Part shown: positions 1-8,244 of the stretch, one piece after another
Numbering within the stretch: position 1 is the stretch's first letter
Layout: each line of letters opens with the position of its first letter
Assembly: GCF_000271845.1 (NCBI RefSeq)
Contig: NZ_JH719392.1
Coordinates: 174,845 to 238,844 of the forward strand
DNA from: Rhizobium leguminosarum bv. trifolii WSM2297
GTDB taxonomy: Bacteria; Pseudomonadota; Alphaproteobacteria; Rhizobiales; Rhizobiaceae
DNA length: 64,000 nucleotides
Direction: 5' to 3'
The notes under the pieces: model-generated
Told to the model about the DNA's origin: nothing
Seen by the model: only the letters and a program-made list of their open reading frames with translations
Databases searched by the model: none
Position numbers and translations under genes: made by a program

Positions 1-211
1 CTTCACGGAAGACCTGAAGGTCATCGACGTCCCGGTCCTCGTAATGCACGGCAGCGACGACCAGGTGGTTCCTATCGCCGGCTCCGCAGAGCTGTCGGTG
101 AAGTTGCTCAAGAACGGGAAGCTCAAGGTCTATGACGGCTACCCGCACGGGATGTTCACAACGCACGCCGACGTGATCAACGCGGACCTCTTGGCCTTCA
201 TCAAGGCCTGA
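1..211 (+). CDS. alpha/beta hydrolase, C-terminal part (cut by window edge)
   Basis: An open frame enters from the left edge (codons in phase with base 2) and stops with TGA at 209-211. The 69 visible residues have the pattern [16 protein letters not shown], then YPHGMF close to the end. In the alpha/beta hydrolase fold these hold the acid Asp (in the HGSDDQVVP turn) and the catalytic His (PHG). This arrangement is typical of non-haem chloroperoxidase/arylesterase-type hydrolases. The nucleophile elbow lies outside the window, so activity cannot be judged. It is the first of a run of plus-strand enzyme genes, with about 90 bp before the next start. The substrate is unknown. Confidence 0.8.
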   Translation, partial: FTEDLKVIDVPVLVMHGSDDQVVPIAGSAELSVKLLKNGKLKVYDGYPHGMFTTHADVINADLLAFIKA

Positions 212-300
212 CCGCTGGGCGGGCCGCGAGGCCCGCCTCTACCGCCAACTCCAGTTCGAAGCCGTCGGCTCGCTCGAGACCGGCTGCGGAAAGGTATGCC

Positions 301-1266
301 ATGACATCCCAACACATGCTCTCGCGCCGTGGATTTTGCCTTTGCTGTATCGGGGCGGCGGGATTTGCCGCCACCGGAGGGTGGTTGAGCCCCCGCGACG
401 CCTACGCCGAGGCACGGGGTCTGGTCAGCATCATAAAGGACAGCGCCGCCAAGTCCGTCATCTCCACCCACAAGCTGAGAAACGGCATTACCATTCTCGA
501 AGGTTCCGGCGGCAACGTCGCGGTGCTGAGCGGCAAGGATGGCCTCGTCATGGTGGACGCGGGCATCAGCGTTTCGCGCAAGCAAATGACCAAGGCGCTC
601 GCGGAAATCTCGCCAGCCCCCGTCACCTACCTGATCAATACGCACTGGCATTTCGACCATGCAGACGGGAACGCCTGGATCGGGTCCGGAGGAGCCAAGA
701 TCATAGCGCATGAAAACACCCGCAAGTATCTGTCGAAGGTCCAGCGGGTGGAAGACTGGGACTACAATTTCCTCCCGGTCGCGAAAAGCGGAGAGCCGCA
801 GCATGTCTTCTCCAAGGAGCACACGCTCGAGCTGAACGGCGAAACCGCGCTCCTCAAATACTATGGTGCGGCCCATACCGATGGCGACATCTCAGTCATG
901 TTCCGCGAGGCGGACGTCCTTCACGTCGGCGACACGTACTGGAACGGCATTTATCCGTTCATTGATCACTCGACGGGGGGCAGCATCGACGGAATGATCG
1001 CGGCATCGGAGGCGAATCTCGCCGCCTCCACCGACAAGACCATCATCATTCCGGGTCATGGAAATCCGGTGAGCAACCGAACCGAGTTGCGTGACTTCCG
1101 CGACATGCTGGTCGCTATCCGCGAGAACGTGGCAAAGCTCAAACGCCAGGGGCGCTCGCTCGACGAGGTGGTCGAGGCAAAGCCCACGTCGGCGTTCGAT
1201 GCGAAGTGGGGTCAGTTCGTGATCGATCCAGCGTTCTTCACGAGGCTTGTCTACGCCGGCGTCTAG
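301..1266 (+). CDS. MBL-fold metallo-hydrolase with Tat-type signal
   Basis: A 321-residue protein of the metallo-beta-lactamase fold. The N-terminus carries a twin-arginine motif (SRRGF, residues 8-12) and a hydrophobic stretch ending near AYA (residues 34-36), so export by the Tat system in folded form is likely. Metal ligands are visible: THWHFDHADG (residues about 113-122, the HxHxDH motif), a His in GAAHTDGD near 192, Asp in HVGDTYWN near 211, and His in IPGHGNP near 253. It therefore probably binds two zinc ions and hydrolyses a thioester, lactone or phosphoester; the substrate cannot be read from sequence. It belongs to a co-directional run with the hydrolase before it and the DsrE gene after it. 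Confidence 0.85.
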   Translation: MTSQHMLSRRGFCLCCIGAAGFAATGGWLSPRDAYAEARGLVSIIKDSAAKSVISTHKLRNGITILEGSGGNVAVLSGKDGLVMVDAGISVSRKQMTKALAEISPAPVTYLINTHWHFDHADGNAWIGSGGAKIIAHENTRKYLSKVQRVEDWDYNFLPVAKSGEPQHVFSKEHTLELNGETALLKYYGAAHTDGDISVMFREADVLHVGDTYWNGIYPFIDHSTGGSIDGMIAASEANLAASTDKTIIIPGHGNPVSNRTELRDFRDMLVAIRENVAKLKRQGRSLDEVVEAKPTSAFDAKWGQFVIDPAFFTRLVYAGV

Positions 1267-1389
1267 CTTCGACAGATTTCACCCAAGACGTCCCCGCGCT
1301 CCTCCCCAGTCCCTATGGGGCGCGTGCGGGACGCTTCCAGCGGCATCCCGGATTTATCCGCAGACTCAATCCACCCGAAGGAGACGACT

Positions 1390-1827
1390 ATGTCGGAAAC
1401 GAAAAGCGCGCTGTTCATCGATATTCCGGTTGAACTGCGAGAGGTGAAGTCGGTTCACAGCATCGGCGGTTTGGAGTTCGAAGGCGACTTGCCCGCGGCT
1501 CTGTTTCATCTTCAGTTGATCACGACGGACATCGCGAACTGGAAAGCATCGTCTGAAGTGGTCGTGGTGTTCCACACCAACGCGGGTCACGTCACGCTCG
1601 ACGATGAGGCCTATAATTCGTCGCGCAACATCGCCACAGGCAACCCGTACAAGAAACTCGTCGCTGACCTCATGGATATTGGCGTCAAGGTCGAGCTTTG
1701 CGGCGCGACCGCAAGGGTCAACGGCTGGGGCAACGCGAATCTTCTGCCCGGCATCAAGGTCAATCTCGATGCCATGGCGCGAACCATACAGCTCGTGCAG
1801 CAGGGCTTCGTTAAGATCACCGAGTGA
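1390..1827 (+). CDS. DsrE-family protein
   Basis: A 145-residue protein starting at the ATG preceded by GAAGGAGACG, a strong Shine-Dalgarno. An upstream in-frame ATG at 1315 lacks such a site. The pattern (VVVFHTNAGHVTL early, an Asn-Pro-Tyr segment mid-protein, then VKVELCGATARVNGWGNANLLPGIKV with one Cys) fits the DsrE/DsrF-like fold of small sulfur-handling or redox-related proteins. The Cys in the ELCGATA segment occupies the place of the reactive Cys of the family. There is no signal peptide, so it is probably cytoplasmic. It lies 123 bp after the MBL gene and 45 bp before an SDR gene. A precise role is not known. Confidence 0.75.
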   Translation: MSETKSALFIDIPVELREVKSVHSIGGLEFEGDLPAALFHLQLITTDIANWKASSEVVVVFHTNAGHVTLDDEAYNSSRNIATGNPYKKLVADLMDIGVKVELCGATARVNGWGNANLLPGIKVNLDAMARTIQLVQQGFVKITE

Positions 1828-1872
1828 CCTTTAGCCCATCCGGCCAGGACACAAAGCCCAAAGGAGAGTGCC

Positions 1873-2793
1873 ATGCCTCAACTCCCATTCGGATTTCATT
1901 CAACGGCTTCGGACGTATTGAAAGGGATCGACCTGCATGGAAAAACGATGATCGTGACCGGAGGCGCGAGCGGAATAGGGACCGAGACGACGGCGGCGCT
2001 GGCCACCGCAGGGGCGTCCGTTGTCATCGCCGCCCGCCGTACGGACGCGGCCGAGGCGGTAGCTCGCAACCTCAGGGCCAGGACCGCGAACCCCAACATC
2101 CAAGTGCGGCCTCTCGATCTGTCCGATCTCGGATCAGTGACGCGTTTCCTGGATGACTGGGAAGGCCCGCTACACACGCTCGTCAACAACGCCGGCATCA
2201 TGGCGCTGCCGGAACTGCAACGCACGTCCGAAGGATGGGAGATGCAGTTTGCAACGAACTTCCTAGGGCACTTCGCCCTGGCGTTGGGCCTCCGGCGATC
2301 CCTTGCCCTGGCCAACGGCGCGCGCGTCGTGTCCGTGAGTTCGAGCGGCAACCTTTTCGGCCCGGTCTTCTGGGACGACCCGCACTTTCGCTTCATGCCT
2401 TACGATCCGCTGCTGGCCTATGCGCAGTCGAAGACCGCCTGCACCCTCCTATCCGTTGGCATCACTGAACGATGGGACGACGACGGGATAAGTTCGAACG
2501 CGCTCAACCCCGGAGCTATCGCGACCAATCTGCAACGCCATACTGGCGGCCTCCGTACACCCGAGCATCTCCGCAAGACGCCCGAGGAAGGCGCGGCGAC
2601 TACGGTGCTCCTGGCCGCTTCGCCTCTGGTGGAGGGAACGGGCGGGCGATATTTCGAAAACTGCGCCGAAGCTCCGGTGGTCGAAAGCCGCCCGGAGTCG
2701 CGGTTGGAGGGCGTGGCCGGGTATGCGCTCGACCGTGCCAACGCTGAAAGGCTTTGGGACGTGTCGCTCCGTCTTCTCGAGCCAGGGCGCTAG
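1873..2793 (+). CDS. SDR-family oxidoreductase
   Basis: A 306-residue short-chain dehydrogenase/reductase. Visible motifs: the cofactor glycine motif TGGASGIG (residues about 29-36), NNAG near 106, a Ser-rich strand VSVSSSGN at about 153-160, and the catalytic pair YAQSK at about 179-183. The length and the long insertion before YAQSK resemble the retinol-dehydrogenase/WWOX-like subgroup, which is usually NADP(H)-dependent. The start has AAAGGAGAGTGCC just upstream. The gene is 45 bp after the DsrE gene and probably in the same operon. The substrate is not identifiable. Confidence 0.85.
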   Translation: MPQLPFGFHSTASDVLKGIDLHGKTMIVTGGASGIGTETTAALATAGASVVIAARRTDAAEAVARNLRARTANPNIQVRPLDLSDLGSVTRFLDDWEGPLHTLVNNAGIMALPELQRTSEGWEMQFATNFLGHFALALGLRRSLALANGARVVSVSSSGNLFGPVFWDDPHFRFMPYDPLLAYAQSKTACTLLSVGITERWDDDGISSNALNPGAIATNLQRHTGGLRTPEHLRKTPEEGAATTVLLAASPLVEGTGGRYFENCAEAPVVESRPESRLEGVAGYALDRANAERLWDVSLRLLEPGR

Positions 2794-3021
2794 TCAGCAC
2801 CGGGCACTCAGAGACTCGAAGTATGCCTTTCGTCGGCTCGAACGAGGCTAGCGTGTCCGGTTACGCGCTTGAACACCTTCTTGAATGCGATGTCCGAGCC
2901 ATTCCGGTCTTGTGGCTACGGACAAAACTACGTGGGTAGGAGCTGACGGCCGACAGTGGCGGATCGCGAAGCTCGTACACCGTCGTTCCATTCTGGAAAT
3001 CACGCCAAAGGAGGGCGTCCA

Positions 3022-4107
3022 ATGACACAAACACCGATCGGAGTTGGCATCATCGGGGTACACCCCGACCGTGGCTGGGCATCGACTGCCCATGTTCCCG
3101 CGCTTCGGGACCTACCGCAGTTTCGACTTTCGGCGTTAAGTCACAACCGGATCGAAGTCGCACAGGCAGCGGCCCAGAAGTTCGGGTTCGATCACGCTGT
3201 CTCATCGACCGAGGAACTCGTGAGCCATCCCGATGTCGACCTGGTCGTCGTTACAGTCAGGGTGCCGGAGCACCTCCAGCTTGTGACCTCCGCCCTCGAG
3301 GCCGGGAAGTCGGTGTTCTCCGAATGGCCCCTCGGCATGAACCTCCGGGACGCGGAAGCCATGAACAGGCTTGCCGCCTCCAAGGGCGTTCGCACGATGA
3401 TCGGCCTTCAGACCCGGGCAAACCCGACCATCAGGCACATTAGGAAGCTTGTCGCTGAAGGCTATGTCGGTGAGGTACTCTCCGCCACCGTGATCGGCTC
3501 CGGGATCACATGGGGAGAGGAACTCGAGGATGCCTTCCGGTATACGCTGGATCCCTCCAAAGGCGCGAGCATGGTGCACGTGCCGTTCGCGCATACGATG
3601 GATGCCCTTGCATTCGCATTGGACGATGAATTCATCAGCGCCTCGGCGACGCTGGTCACTCGTCGCGCGACGATAAGGATAGTCGAAAGCCAGGAGGCTG
3701 TTCCGCTCGCCGTCGCGGACCAGATCGCCTTTACTGGCAGACTTGCATCCGGCGCGCTGGTGATCAGTCACTTTCGTGGCGGGCTGTCGCGCGCGACAAA
3801 TTTCCATCTGGAGATCAACGGAAGCAAGGGAGACCTGCTGCTGACCAGCCCGGTGGGCTATGTGGGCATCGGCGGGTTCAACCTCTCCGGTGCGCAAGTT
3901 GGCGAGAACCTCCATCCCATCCCCGTCCCAAGCGACTTTGGGCCAGATGACAATGTTCTGACCGGGAACGTCAAGAAACTATACGAACTCTTTGCCTCCG
4001 ATCTGTTGTCGGGTACACGCCACGGGCCGACGTTCGAAAGCGCCGTTAAACTGCATCGGCTGATCAATGCGGTCGAAAAGAGCAGAGGGGCTTCCCACGA
4101 AATCTGA
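3022..4107 (+). CDS. Gfo/Idh/MocA-family oxidoreductase
   Basis: A 361-residue NAD(P)-dependent sugar-type dehydrogenase or related protein. The N-terminal Rossmann segment reads VGIIGVHPDRGW; the usual GxGxxG is atypical here (GVHPDRG), as in fungal GAL80-like members. The EWPLG segment (about residues 108-112) corresponds to the EKP motif of the family, with Trp instead of Lys. Losing that Lys may mean altered catalysis or a non-catalytic, sensing role. The start at 3022 follows AAAGGAGGG; an earlier in-frame ATG at 2956 has none. It is separated by 228 bp from the preceding SDR gene, so it may have its own promoter. Confidence 0.82.
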   Translation: MTQTPIGVGIIGVHPDRGWASTAHVPALRDLPQFRLSALSHNRIEVAQAAAQKFGFDHAVSSTEELVSHPDVDLVVVTVRVPEHLQLVTSALEAGKSVFSEWPLGMNLRDAEAMNRLAASKGVRTMIGLQTRANPTIRHIRKLVAEGYVGEVLSATVIGSGITWGEELEDAFRYTLDPSKGASMVHVPFAHTMDALAFALDDEFISASATLVTRRATIRIVESQEAVPLAVADQIAFTGRLASGALVISHFRGGLSRATNFHLEINGSKGDLLLTSPVGYVGIGGFNLSGAQVGENLHPIPVPSDFGPDDNVLTGNVKKLYELFASDLLSGTRHGPTFESAVKLHRLINAVEKSRGASHEI

Positions 4108-4152
4108 AGAAGATGCGCATTTTTCAACCGCGTCCAGTTCACGGTTCTCGGG

Positions 4153-4290
4153 CTAGTTCACGGGTATGGGCTGTTCAACAGTTGAATCGCTACCAGGCAT
4201 TTTCTCAACCGGAGGGCGTGGTGCGGCGATCAAGAGAGTACCCGCATGCGCCGATAGGATAATGAGGCGAGAAACCGTGATCGCTTTCAT
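4153..4290 (-). CDS. small exported peptide candidate (45 aa)
   Basis: A 45-codon frame on the minus strand has a very good ribosome-binding site (AGAAGGAGTGAACC directly before ATG at 4290). The product begins MKAITVSRLIILSAHAG and continues through LLIAAP: a Lys/Arg start, a hydrophobic core and small residues, which looks like a signal peptide or single membrane segment. A short polar tail ends in PIPVN. No family was recognised. It occupies the gap between the oxidoreductase and the thermonuclease-like gene, and has the same orientation as the latter. The strong start signal is the main reason to call it. Confidence 0.42.
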   Translation of the reverse strand: MKAITVSRLIILSAHAGTLLIAAPRPPVEKMPGSDSTVEQPIPVN

Positions 4291-4422
4291 GGTTCACTCC
4301 TTCTTCTGGAAGGAAGATTGTAACCGCGTTAGAGCACGGCGAATATTTATCCAAAATGCTTATCTCAACATTCAAACCTGCTGGAGCCCGCCTGTCCGCG
4401 AGCGCCAGGGTAGGCTCGCCAG

Positions 4423-4797
4423 CTAGTCGCACCAGTCGTTCCGCTGCCCTGGCGCCCAGGTCCGCGCAAACCCTTCTCCCAGCAGCTTCTTGCCGATTTC
4501 TTCACCATTCGTTCGATAGACGTTGACCAGCGGCCGGTGCGCTTGTGTCTTGTCCACCGTGCCGCTGAACATCACCCGCAAGCCCTTTTCAGCCAAAAGC
4601 TCTTTCAGCCGCCCTTTGGCAATGAGCGCTAACTTCCGTTCCTTGATGCACCTCGCGTGTGAACCGATCTCCGGCGTGTCGATCCCAGAGACGAACGGAA
4701 CACCTTTCCCCATCAGTCGCATGTTTTGCCCATCGCATTTTACCGTGTCGCCGTCGGCGACGGTCAGCGTGGCGCAGACAATGAGCCCTGCTATCAT
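4423..4797 (-). CDS. thermonuclease-family (SNase-like) protein
   Basis: A 124-residue protein of the staphylococcal nuclease-like fold. The first residues (MIAGLIVCATLTVADGDT) combine a short hydrophobic start with the VxDGDT strand that opens SNase domains. GIDTPEI matches the conserved IDTPE segment carrying an active-site Asp, and ARTWAPGQRNDWCD closes the domain. The start at 4797 was chosen because it gives the export-like N-terminus; the longer frame to 4875 adds residues without family similarity. Export to the periplasm is inferred. Catalytic Arg/Glu residues of true nucleases are only partly evident, so nuclease activity is unproven. Confidence 0.75.
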   Translation of the reverse strand: MIAGLIVCATLTVADGDTVKCDGQNMRLMGKGVPFVSGIDTPEIGSHARCIKERKLALIAKGRLKELLAEKGLRVMFSGTVDKTQAHRPLVNVYRTNGEEIGKKLLGEGFARTWAPGQRNDWCD

Positions 4798-4934
4798 TGA
4801 ATGATTTTCCCACCCCCGGGCGCATCGAGGATCTTTCAATACGTCAAAAGGACGCCCCGATCGTCCTTTGAGCAATCTGGCAAACGCACATCGTCAGAAC
4901 TAAGCTTTTACGGGTTCGTGTTTGGAGCAGTGGC

Positions 4935-5897
4935 ATGGAGCTGGTCGAATACTGCCTGCACAAGCTTGGAAGCTTTTTTTACGGCACTTACTATCTGAAT
5001 GGTAGAGCAATGGCGCTCAGTTTCGCCATTTCCATTGGCCTGGTTCTGACGGTTTTCGCGGTGGAGCTCAGCTATGTGGGGTTCGGCAATTCCGGGTTCC
5101 GTCGGGTTTTCTTCGAACGCAGCAAATCCACAATCACCGACATCGTCTATTTCGTCCTTCAGGCGACGGGAATGATTACGCTATTCGCGGCGCTCGCATC
5201 ATTTGGTCTGTCATATGCCATCACCCACGCGGCTCAGGATGCCCCCCACCTGGACCTTGCCCGGAGGCTGCCAGGCTGGGCACATGTTCTCTTGTTCCTG
5301 GTGCTGTCAGACTTCTTGAGCTACTGGCAGCATCGGTTCATGCACCGGCTGCCCGTACTATGGCGGCTGCACGAATTTCACCACGCAGCCGAAGAGTTCA
5401 ACGCGCTAACTTCGTCGCGGGAGCATCCGCTGGAGAAGGCCATAAACATGGCCATTATGGTCGTTCCGGCGCTGCTTATCGGCCTGCCAACGGCCGAATT
5501 CGCCGTCGTGACCATCACCTTTGGCGCCATTGGTCTGGTCAAGCACAGTGCCATCCCCTGGCATGGCTGGTTTGGCAAATACGTGATCCAGTCACCACGC
5601 GACCACTTCATCCATCACTCCCGAGTGCGGGAACATCACGACAAGAATTTCGCCAATTATTTCCCGATCTGGGATCATTTGTTCGGCACCTATTACGAGG
5701 GCGATGCAGACGGTGCAAAGCTCGGTCTGGACCGCGACTACTTCAACCAAACCGATCCGTTCCGCGAAAGCATCGCCACGGAAATCCGTTTCTTCCAACG
5801 CGCCGGGCAAGCTGCCAAGGCCAAGTGCGGCATAAGCCCCATAAGCGGAAAACCTGTCTCGCCGCTGGGGCTATCGGGCCCGGAACAGCGCCGGTAG
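4935..5897 (+). CDS. sterol desaturase/fatty acid hydroxylase-family membrane protein
   Basis: A 320-residue integral membrane di-iron oxygenase. Hydrophobic helices lie near residues 30-50, 75-100 and 115-135. The three histidine boxes are visible: HRFMH (about 138-142), HEFHH (about 151-155) and IHHSR...HHDKNF (about 225-240). This pattern defines the fatty acid hydroxylase/sterol desaturase superfamily, which hydroxylates or desaturates lipids at the membrane. The C-terminal 40 residues are hydrophilic and low in conservation. It is divergent from the thermonuclease-like gene with a 137-bp gap. The lipid substrate is unknown. Confidence 0.88.
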   Translation: MELVEYCLHKLGSFFYGTYYLNGRAMALSFAISIGLVLTVFAVELSYVGFGNSGFRRVFFERSKSTITDIVYFVLQATGMITLFAALASFGLSYAITHAAQDAPHLDLARRLPGWAHVLLFLVLSDFLSYWQHRFMHRLPVLWRLHEFHHAAEEFNALTSSREHPLEKAINMAIMVVPALLIGLPTAEFAVVTITFGAIGLVKHSAIPWHGWFGKYVIQSPRDHFIHHSRVREHHDKNFANYFPIWDHLFGTYYEGDADGAKLGLDRDYFNQTDPFRESIATEIRFFQRAGQAAKAKCGISPISGKPVSPLGLSGPEQRR

Positions 5898-5966
5898 CGC
5901 GAAGCTGGCATCGCTCTATTGTGATAAGCGGCAGCTTTCTGGAATCCACGAACTAGCTCCGATTGA

Positions 5967-6194
5967 CAGAAATGGGCGATTCCAGCCGCCGCTTCCGCTC
6001 CAACAAACAGGGGTTTAAAGCGTTGTGGAGCCGATCGCAAAGCCGTTGGAAAGGCCGCCGAATTCACGATAGCGCTGTTCATCGCCGGCATGGTTTCCGG
6101 TCTCGGCCTGACGCTGGCGATGGTCTGGAAAGCATGCGAGCAGCACGGTCGCAGCGCTGAAAATGGCGGTTCATCCAGTTTTGTCACTATGTAA
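5967..6194 (+). pseudogene. remnant of a small membrane protein (no start codon)
   Basis: A 75-codon open frame lies between TGA (5964) and TAA (6192) with no ATG until its middle. It encodes a plausible membrane helix, FTIALFIAGMVSGLGL then TLAMVW, followed by a polar tail. A 46-bp stretch of it (6081-6126) recurs in degraded form at 6658-6703, where the frame is broken. The two copies suggest duplication and decay. The rest of the 5898-6297 gap shows nothing recognisable. Confidence 0.3.
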
Positions 6195-6297
6195 AATTGA
6201 ATGGCGATGACTTGAATGGGGAGTATACTGCCCTCCATCGGTCGCATTAACTGATGGTAGTGGTCGCTTGGGAGTGCATTTTCGGAGGAGCACCGAG

Positions 6298-6555
6298 ATG
6301 TTGCTTGCCCTTATATCCCTTACAGATTTCGAAATCGAACTCGTTACTTCCGCGGTTCGCGAGTGGTGCCGTTTGCATCATCGCGACATTGATAGCAGCG
6401 ATGGACGTAGAGCTCTCACGGTTGCGGTCGATCTGGTCCAATCCAAACACACTGAGGAATGTCTTCTCCCGGAATTGACCCAGCGCCTTGCCCCGCCCAG
6501 CGCGACCCCTCCCCAAAACGCACATGTGGTCAGTGACCGAACGAGAGCGTCCTGA
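6298..6555 (+). CDS. small conserved-looking hypothetical protein (85 aa)
   Basis: An 85-residue protein whose ATG is preceded by TCGGAGGAGCACCGAG, a strong Shine-Dalgarno. The N-terminal 55 residues (starting MLLALISLTDFEIELV, then AVREWCRLHH, then GRRALTVAVDLV) read like a compact helical protein with regular amphipathic spacing. The last 25 residues are Pro/Ala-rich and probably disordered. No signal peptide or metal motif is clear. It resembles small uncharacterised proteins of rhizobia by general composition, but no family name can be given. It stands alone in a gene-poor stretch. Confidence 0.55.
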   Translation: MLLALISLTDFEIELVTSAVREWCRLHHRDIDSSDGRRALTVAVDLVQSKHTEECLLPELTQRLAPPSATPPQNAHVVSDRTRAS

Positions 6556-6699
6556 GAACGTCTTTCTGCTCCGGGGTGCACAACCAGCCCGGCGATCATC
6601 TTGGACCACTCCACCCCTTGTTTTTGTTCCAATAGGAAAATGCTGCGCACCAAGTCATCGCCGGGATGGTTTCCGGTCTCGGGTGGCGCTGGCGATCGT

Positions 6700-6942
6700 C
6701 TAGCAACCCTTCAAATCATTCCAGGCGATCACCGCCCGCCACGCCTCGTGCTCGCGCTGGCTGGCGGGGCTGCGGAAAAATGGCCGAGACTCCAGAATGA
6801 CTTTCTCCTCGCATTTCAGGCACGCGACTTCCGGCGCAGGCTCATAGAGCACTCTCCCCAAGCCGCCGCAGCTGCACCGTCCCAGCCGGGGTATGGTGTC
6901 CTCGCACACCACTGGGCGCTGTCCCTTGAGTTCAGCGATCAT
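6700..6942 (-). CDS. small zinc-ribbon-like hypothetical protein (80 aa)
   Basis: An 80-residue protein with two Cys pairs, CSCGG and CLKCEE, about 19 residues apart. This resembles a small treble-clef or zinc-ribbon. The C-terminal half is charged and Trp-containing (EHEAWRAVIAWND). The start at 6942 follows GGAGGTCGAGGAAGCAAGG. Its first codons overlap the end of a broken upstream reading frame (stop at 6932-6934), suggesting an old translationally coupled pair of phage- or plasmid-type genes. Function unknown. Confidence 0.6.
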   Translation of the reverse strand: MIAELKGQRPVVCEDTIPRLGRCSCGGLGRVLYEPAPEVACLKCEEKVILESRPFFRSPASQREHEAWRAVIAWNDLKGC

Positions 6943-7163
6943 CCTTGCTTCCTCGACCTCCGTTGTGCCGCATCAACCGGTGGTAATATTGCTCGACCCT
7001 ACGCATAGCCTCGCTCGGTTCAACTTCGATTCCTTGATGTGGGATCACCCGTTGACGGACTTGCGGGCCAATGCCGCTCCAATGCCATTGGCCACTCTTC
7101 GGGCCGCCAAATCTCCATCCGAATCCTCCCGATGATTACCTCCCCGTCATAGCCCAGCCAGTC
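6932..7163 (-). pseudogene. fragment of a small phage/plasmid-type gene, frameshifted
   Basis: Two adjacent minus-strand frames together look like one small protein. The upstream one encodes DWLGYDGEVIIGRIRMEI; the other continues GGPKSGQWHWSGIGP and ends RVEQYYHRLMRHNGG before a stop overlapping the next gene. The change of frame lies near 7105-7115, and there is a stop just upstream of DWLGYDGE. Such W.W-containing short proteins are common as uncharacterised phage or plasmid cargo. The call is inference from protein-like composition in two frames. Confidence 0.35.
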
Positions 7164-7345
7164 GAGTCAGTCGGCTGGTTGGACTCGTCGATCTTGGTGC
7201 CGCGCCATTGGTAGAGGGGTTGGTATCGAGTTGGCATGTCCTGGAACATCGGCCCAGCCGGCCGAATGATCAACCAGGGTGAATTGCTTTTTAAGCTTCT
7301 TCGCGCAGCCGATCAAACACCTCCGGCAGGACGGTGACCACCGGT

Positions 7346-7370
7346 TAAAAAAACCCCCGCGAGAGCGGGG
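7346..7370 (-). terminator. rho-independent terminator (minus strand)
   Basis: On the minus strand a GC stem CCCCGC-TCTC-GCGGGG is followed directly by GTTTTTTT. No minus-strand gene ends just before it, so it would terminate a transcript coming from the AT-rich 7371-7661 stretch. Confidence 0.7.
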
Positions 7371-7661
7371 ATCAGTAGTAGGGGTGTTTTGTAGGCATAA
7401 CGCCTCGCGGCGATGCAAATACTATTATGCACTCTTTACAAATGGTTTCAATAAATATTACTTTTGCAAGCGCATGTTTTTCCATCTATATTATGAAAGG
7501 CTAAAAAGAGGACTGTATGGTTCGTCAATAAGACACAAAAAAATGATATCCAGAGGATAATATAACTATAATTTGCATTGATATTTGGTATTGTTAGTTC
7601 GGCCGCTCAGCGATAACTTGCTAAACCCTAAGCAAATAGTCTCCTGTACGTTGGGCGGCCA
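7371..7661. other. AT-rich intergenic region, possible promoter or small RNA
   Basis: About 290 bp with a markedly lower GC content than all neighbours (runs such as TATTATG, ATAAATATTA, GATAATATAA). It contains no gene-like frame. It lies between the gene ending at 7662 and the minus-strand terminator at 7346-7370. It could hold a promoter and a small RNA read toward that terminator, or be foreign DNA. Confidence 0.35.
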
Positions 7662-8045
7662 TCAATCGCTCAGTTGGTCGTTCGCCCAATGATTGCTGGA
7701 TTGAACATGCGTCTTCGTGCGCCGGCCTGTCGCTACCTCCTCCTGGAGTTGCCAACCGGCCTTCGGTTTGGGCCACCCCTTCTTTGCTGCCCGGAAATCG
7801 GCTTCTATTTCGGCTTTCGCCTTTGCTGCCGTCGGGCCACTTGCCCAGACGGTTATGCGCATTCGGCCCGCTCTGAAAACAAAGCGGCGCTCGGTGGCGT
7901 TCTTGCCGGCGCTATATCCTGCGCGAAAGCAAACGCGCGCAGCCGACGAGGTAACGCTGTCGCGGAAAGACCCTGGTTGCGACCGCCACCAGTCGTTAAA
8001 TGCCACATCGAAGGCCACGGTTTTGAGTTGATCACGGTCAAGCAT
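7662..8045 (-). CDS. hypothetical protein (phage/plasmid-type, 127 aa)
   Basis: A 127-residue protein starting MLDRDQLKTVAFDVAFNDWW and ending with a basic, Lys/Arg-rich tail. The start at 8045 is favoured because the preceding gene stops one base earlier (TGA, T, ATG), the usual arrangement of coupled genes. A longer frame from 8090 would overlap that gene. No known domain was recognised; composition resembles small prophage or plasmid accessory proteins. Confidence 0.55.
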   Translation of the reverse strand: MLDRDQLKTVAFDVAFNDWWRSQPGSFRDSVTSSAARVCFRAGYSAGKNATERRFVFRAGRMRITVWASGPTAAKAKAEIEADFRAAKKGWPKPKAGWQLQEEVATGRRTKTHVQSSNHWANDQLSD

Positions 8046-8046
8046 A

Positions 8047-8244
8047 TCAATCTCGCTCGTAGCTCGGACGCCACCCCCGCGTGATACCACGGCCCATGGC
8101 GCCTTCGGTCAATACTAGCTGCCAGCGAAGGTAGCGAATGTCACCGAGCAGCGTTGCTATCGCAGCTTGCACATCGCCTTTGTGATAAGCAAGCACCTCC
8201 GCAATTTCATCGTCCACGGCTTCGCCGATCGGCTGCTCCCGCAT
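8047..8244 (-). CDS. hypothetical protein (65 aa), coupled to downstream gene
   Basis: A 65-residue protein beginning MREQPIGEAVDDEIAEVLAY, largely helical and acidic in the first half. Its stop codon is one base from the ATG of the 127-aa gene downstream, so the two are probably co-transcribed. No domain recognised. The segment GDVQAAIATLLGDIRYLRWQ may be a short coiled coil, which would fit a small binding or regulatory protein; this is a guess. Confidence 0.5.
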   Translation of the reverse strand: MREQPIGEAVDDEIAEVLAYHKGDVQAAIATLLGDIRYLRWQLVLTEGAMGRGITRGWRPSYERD

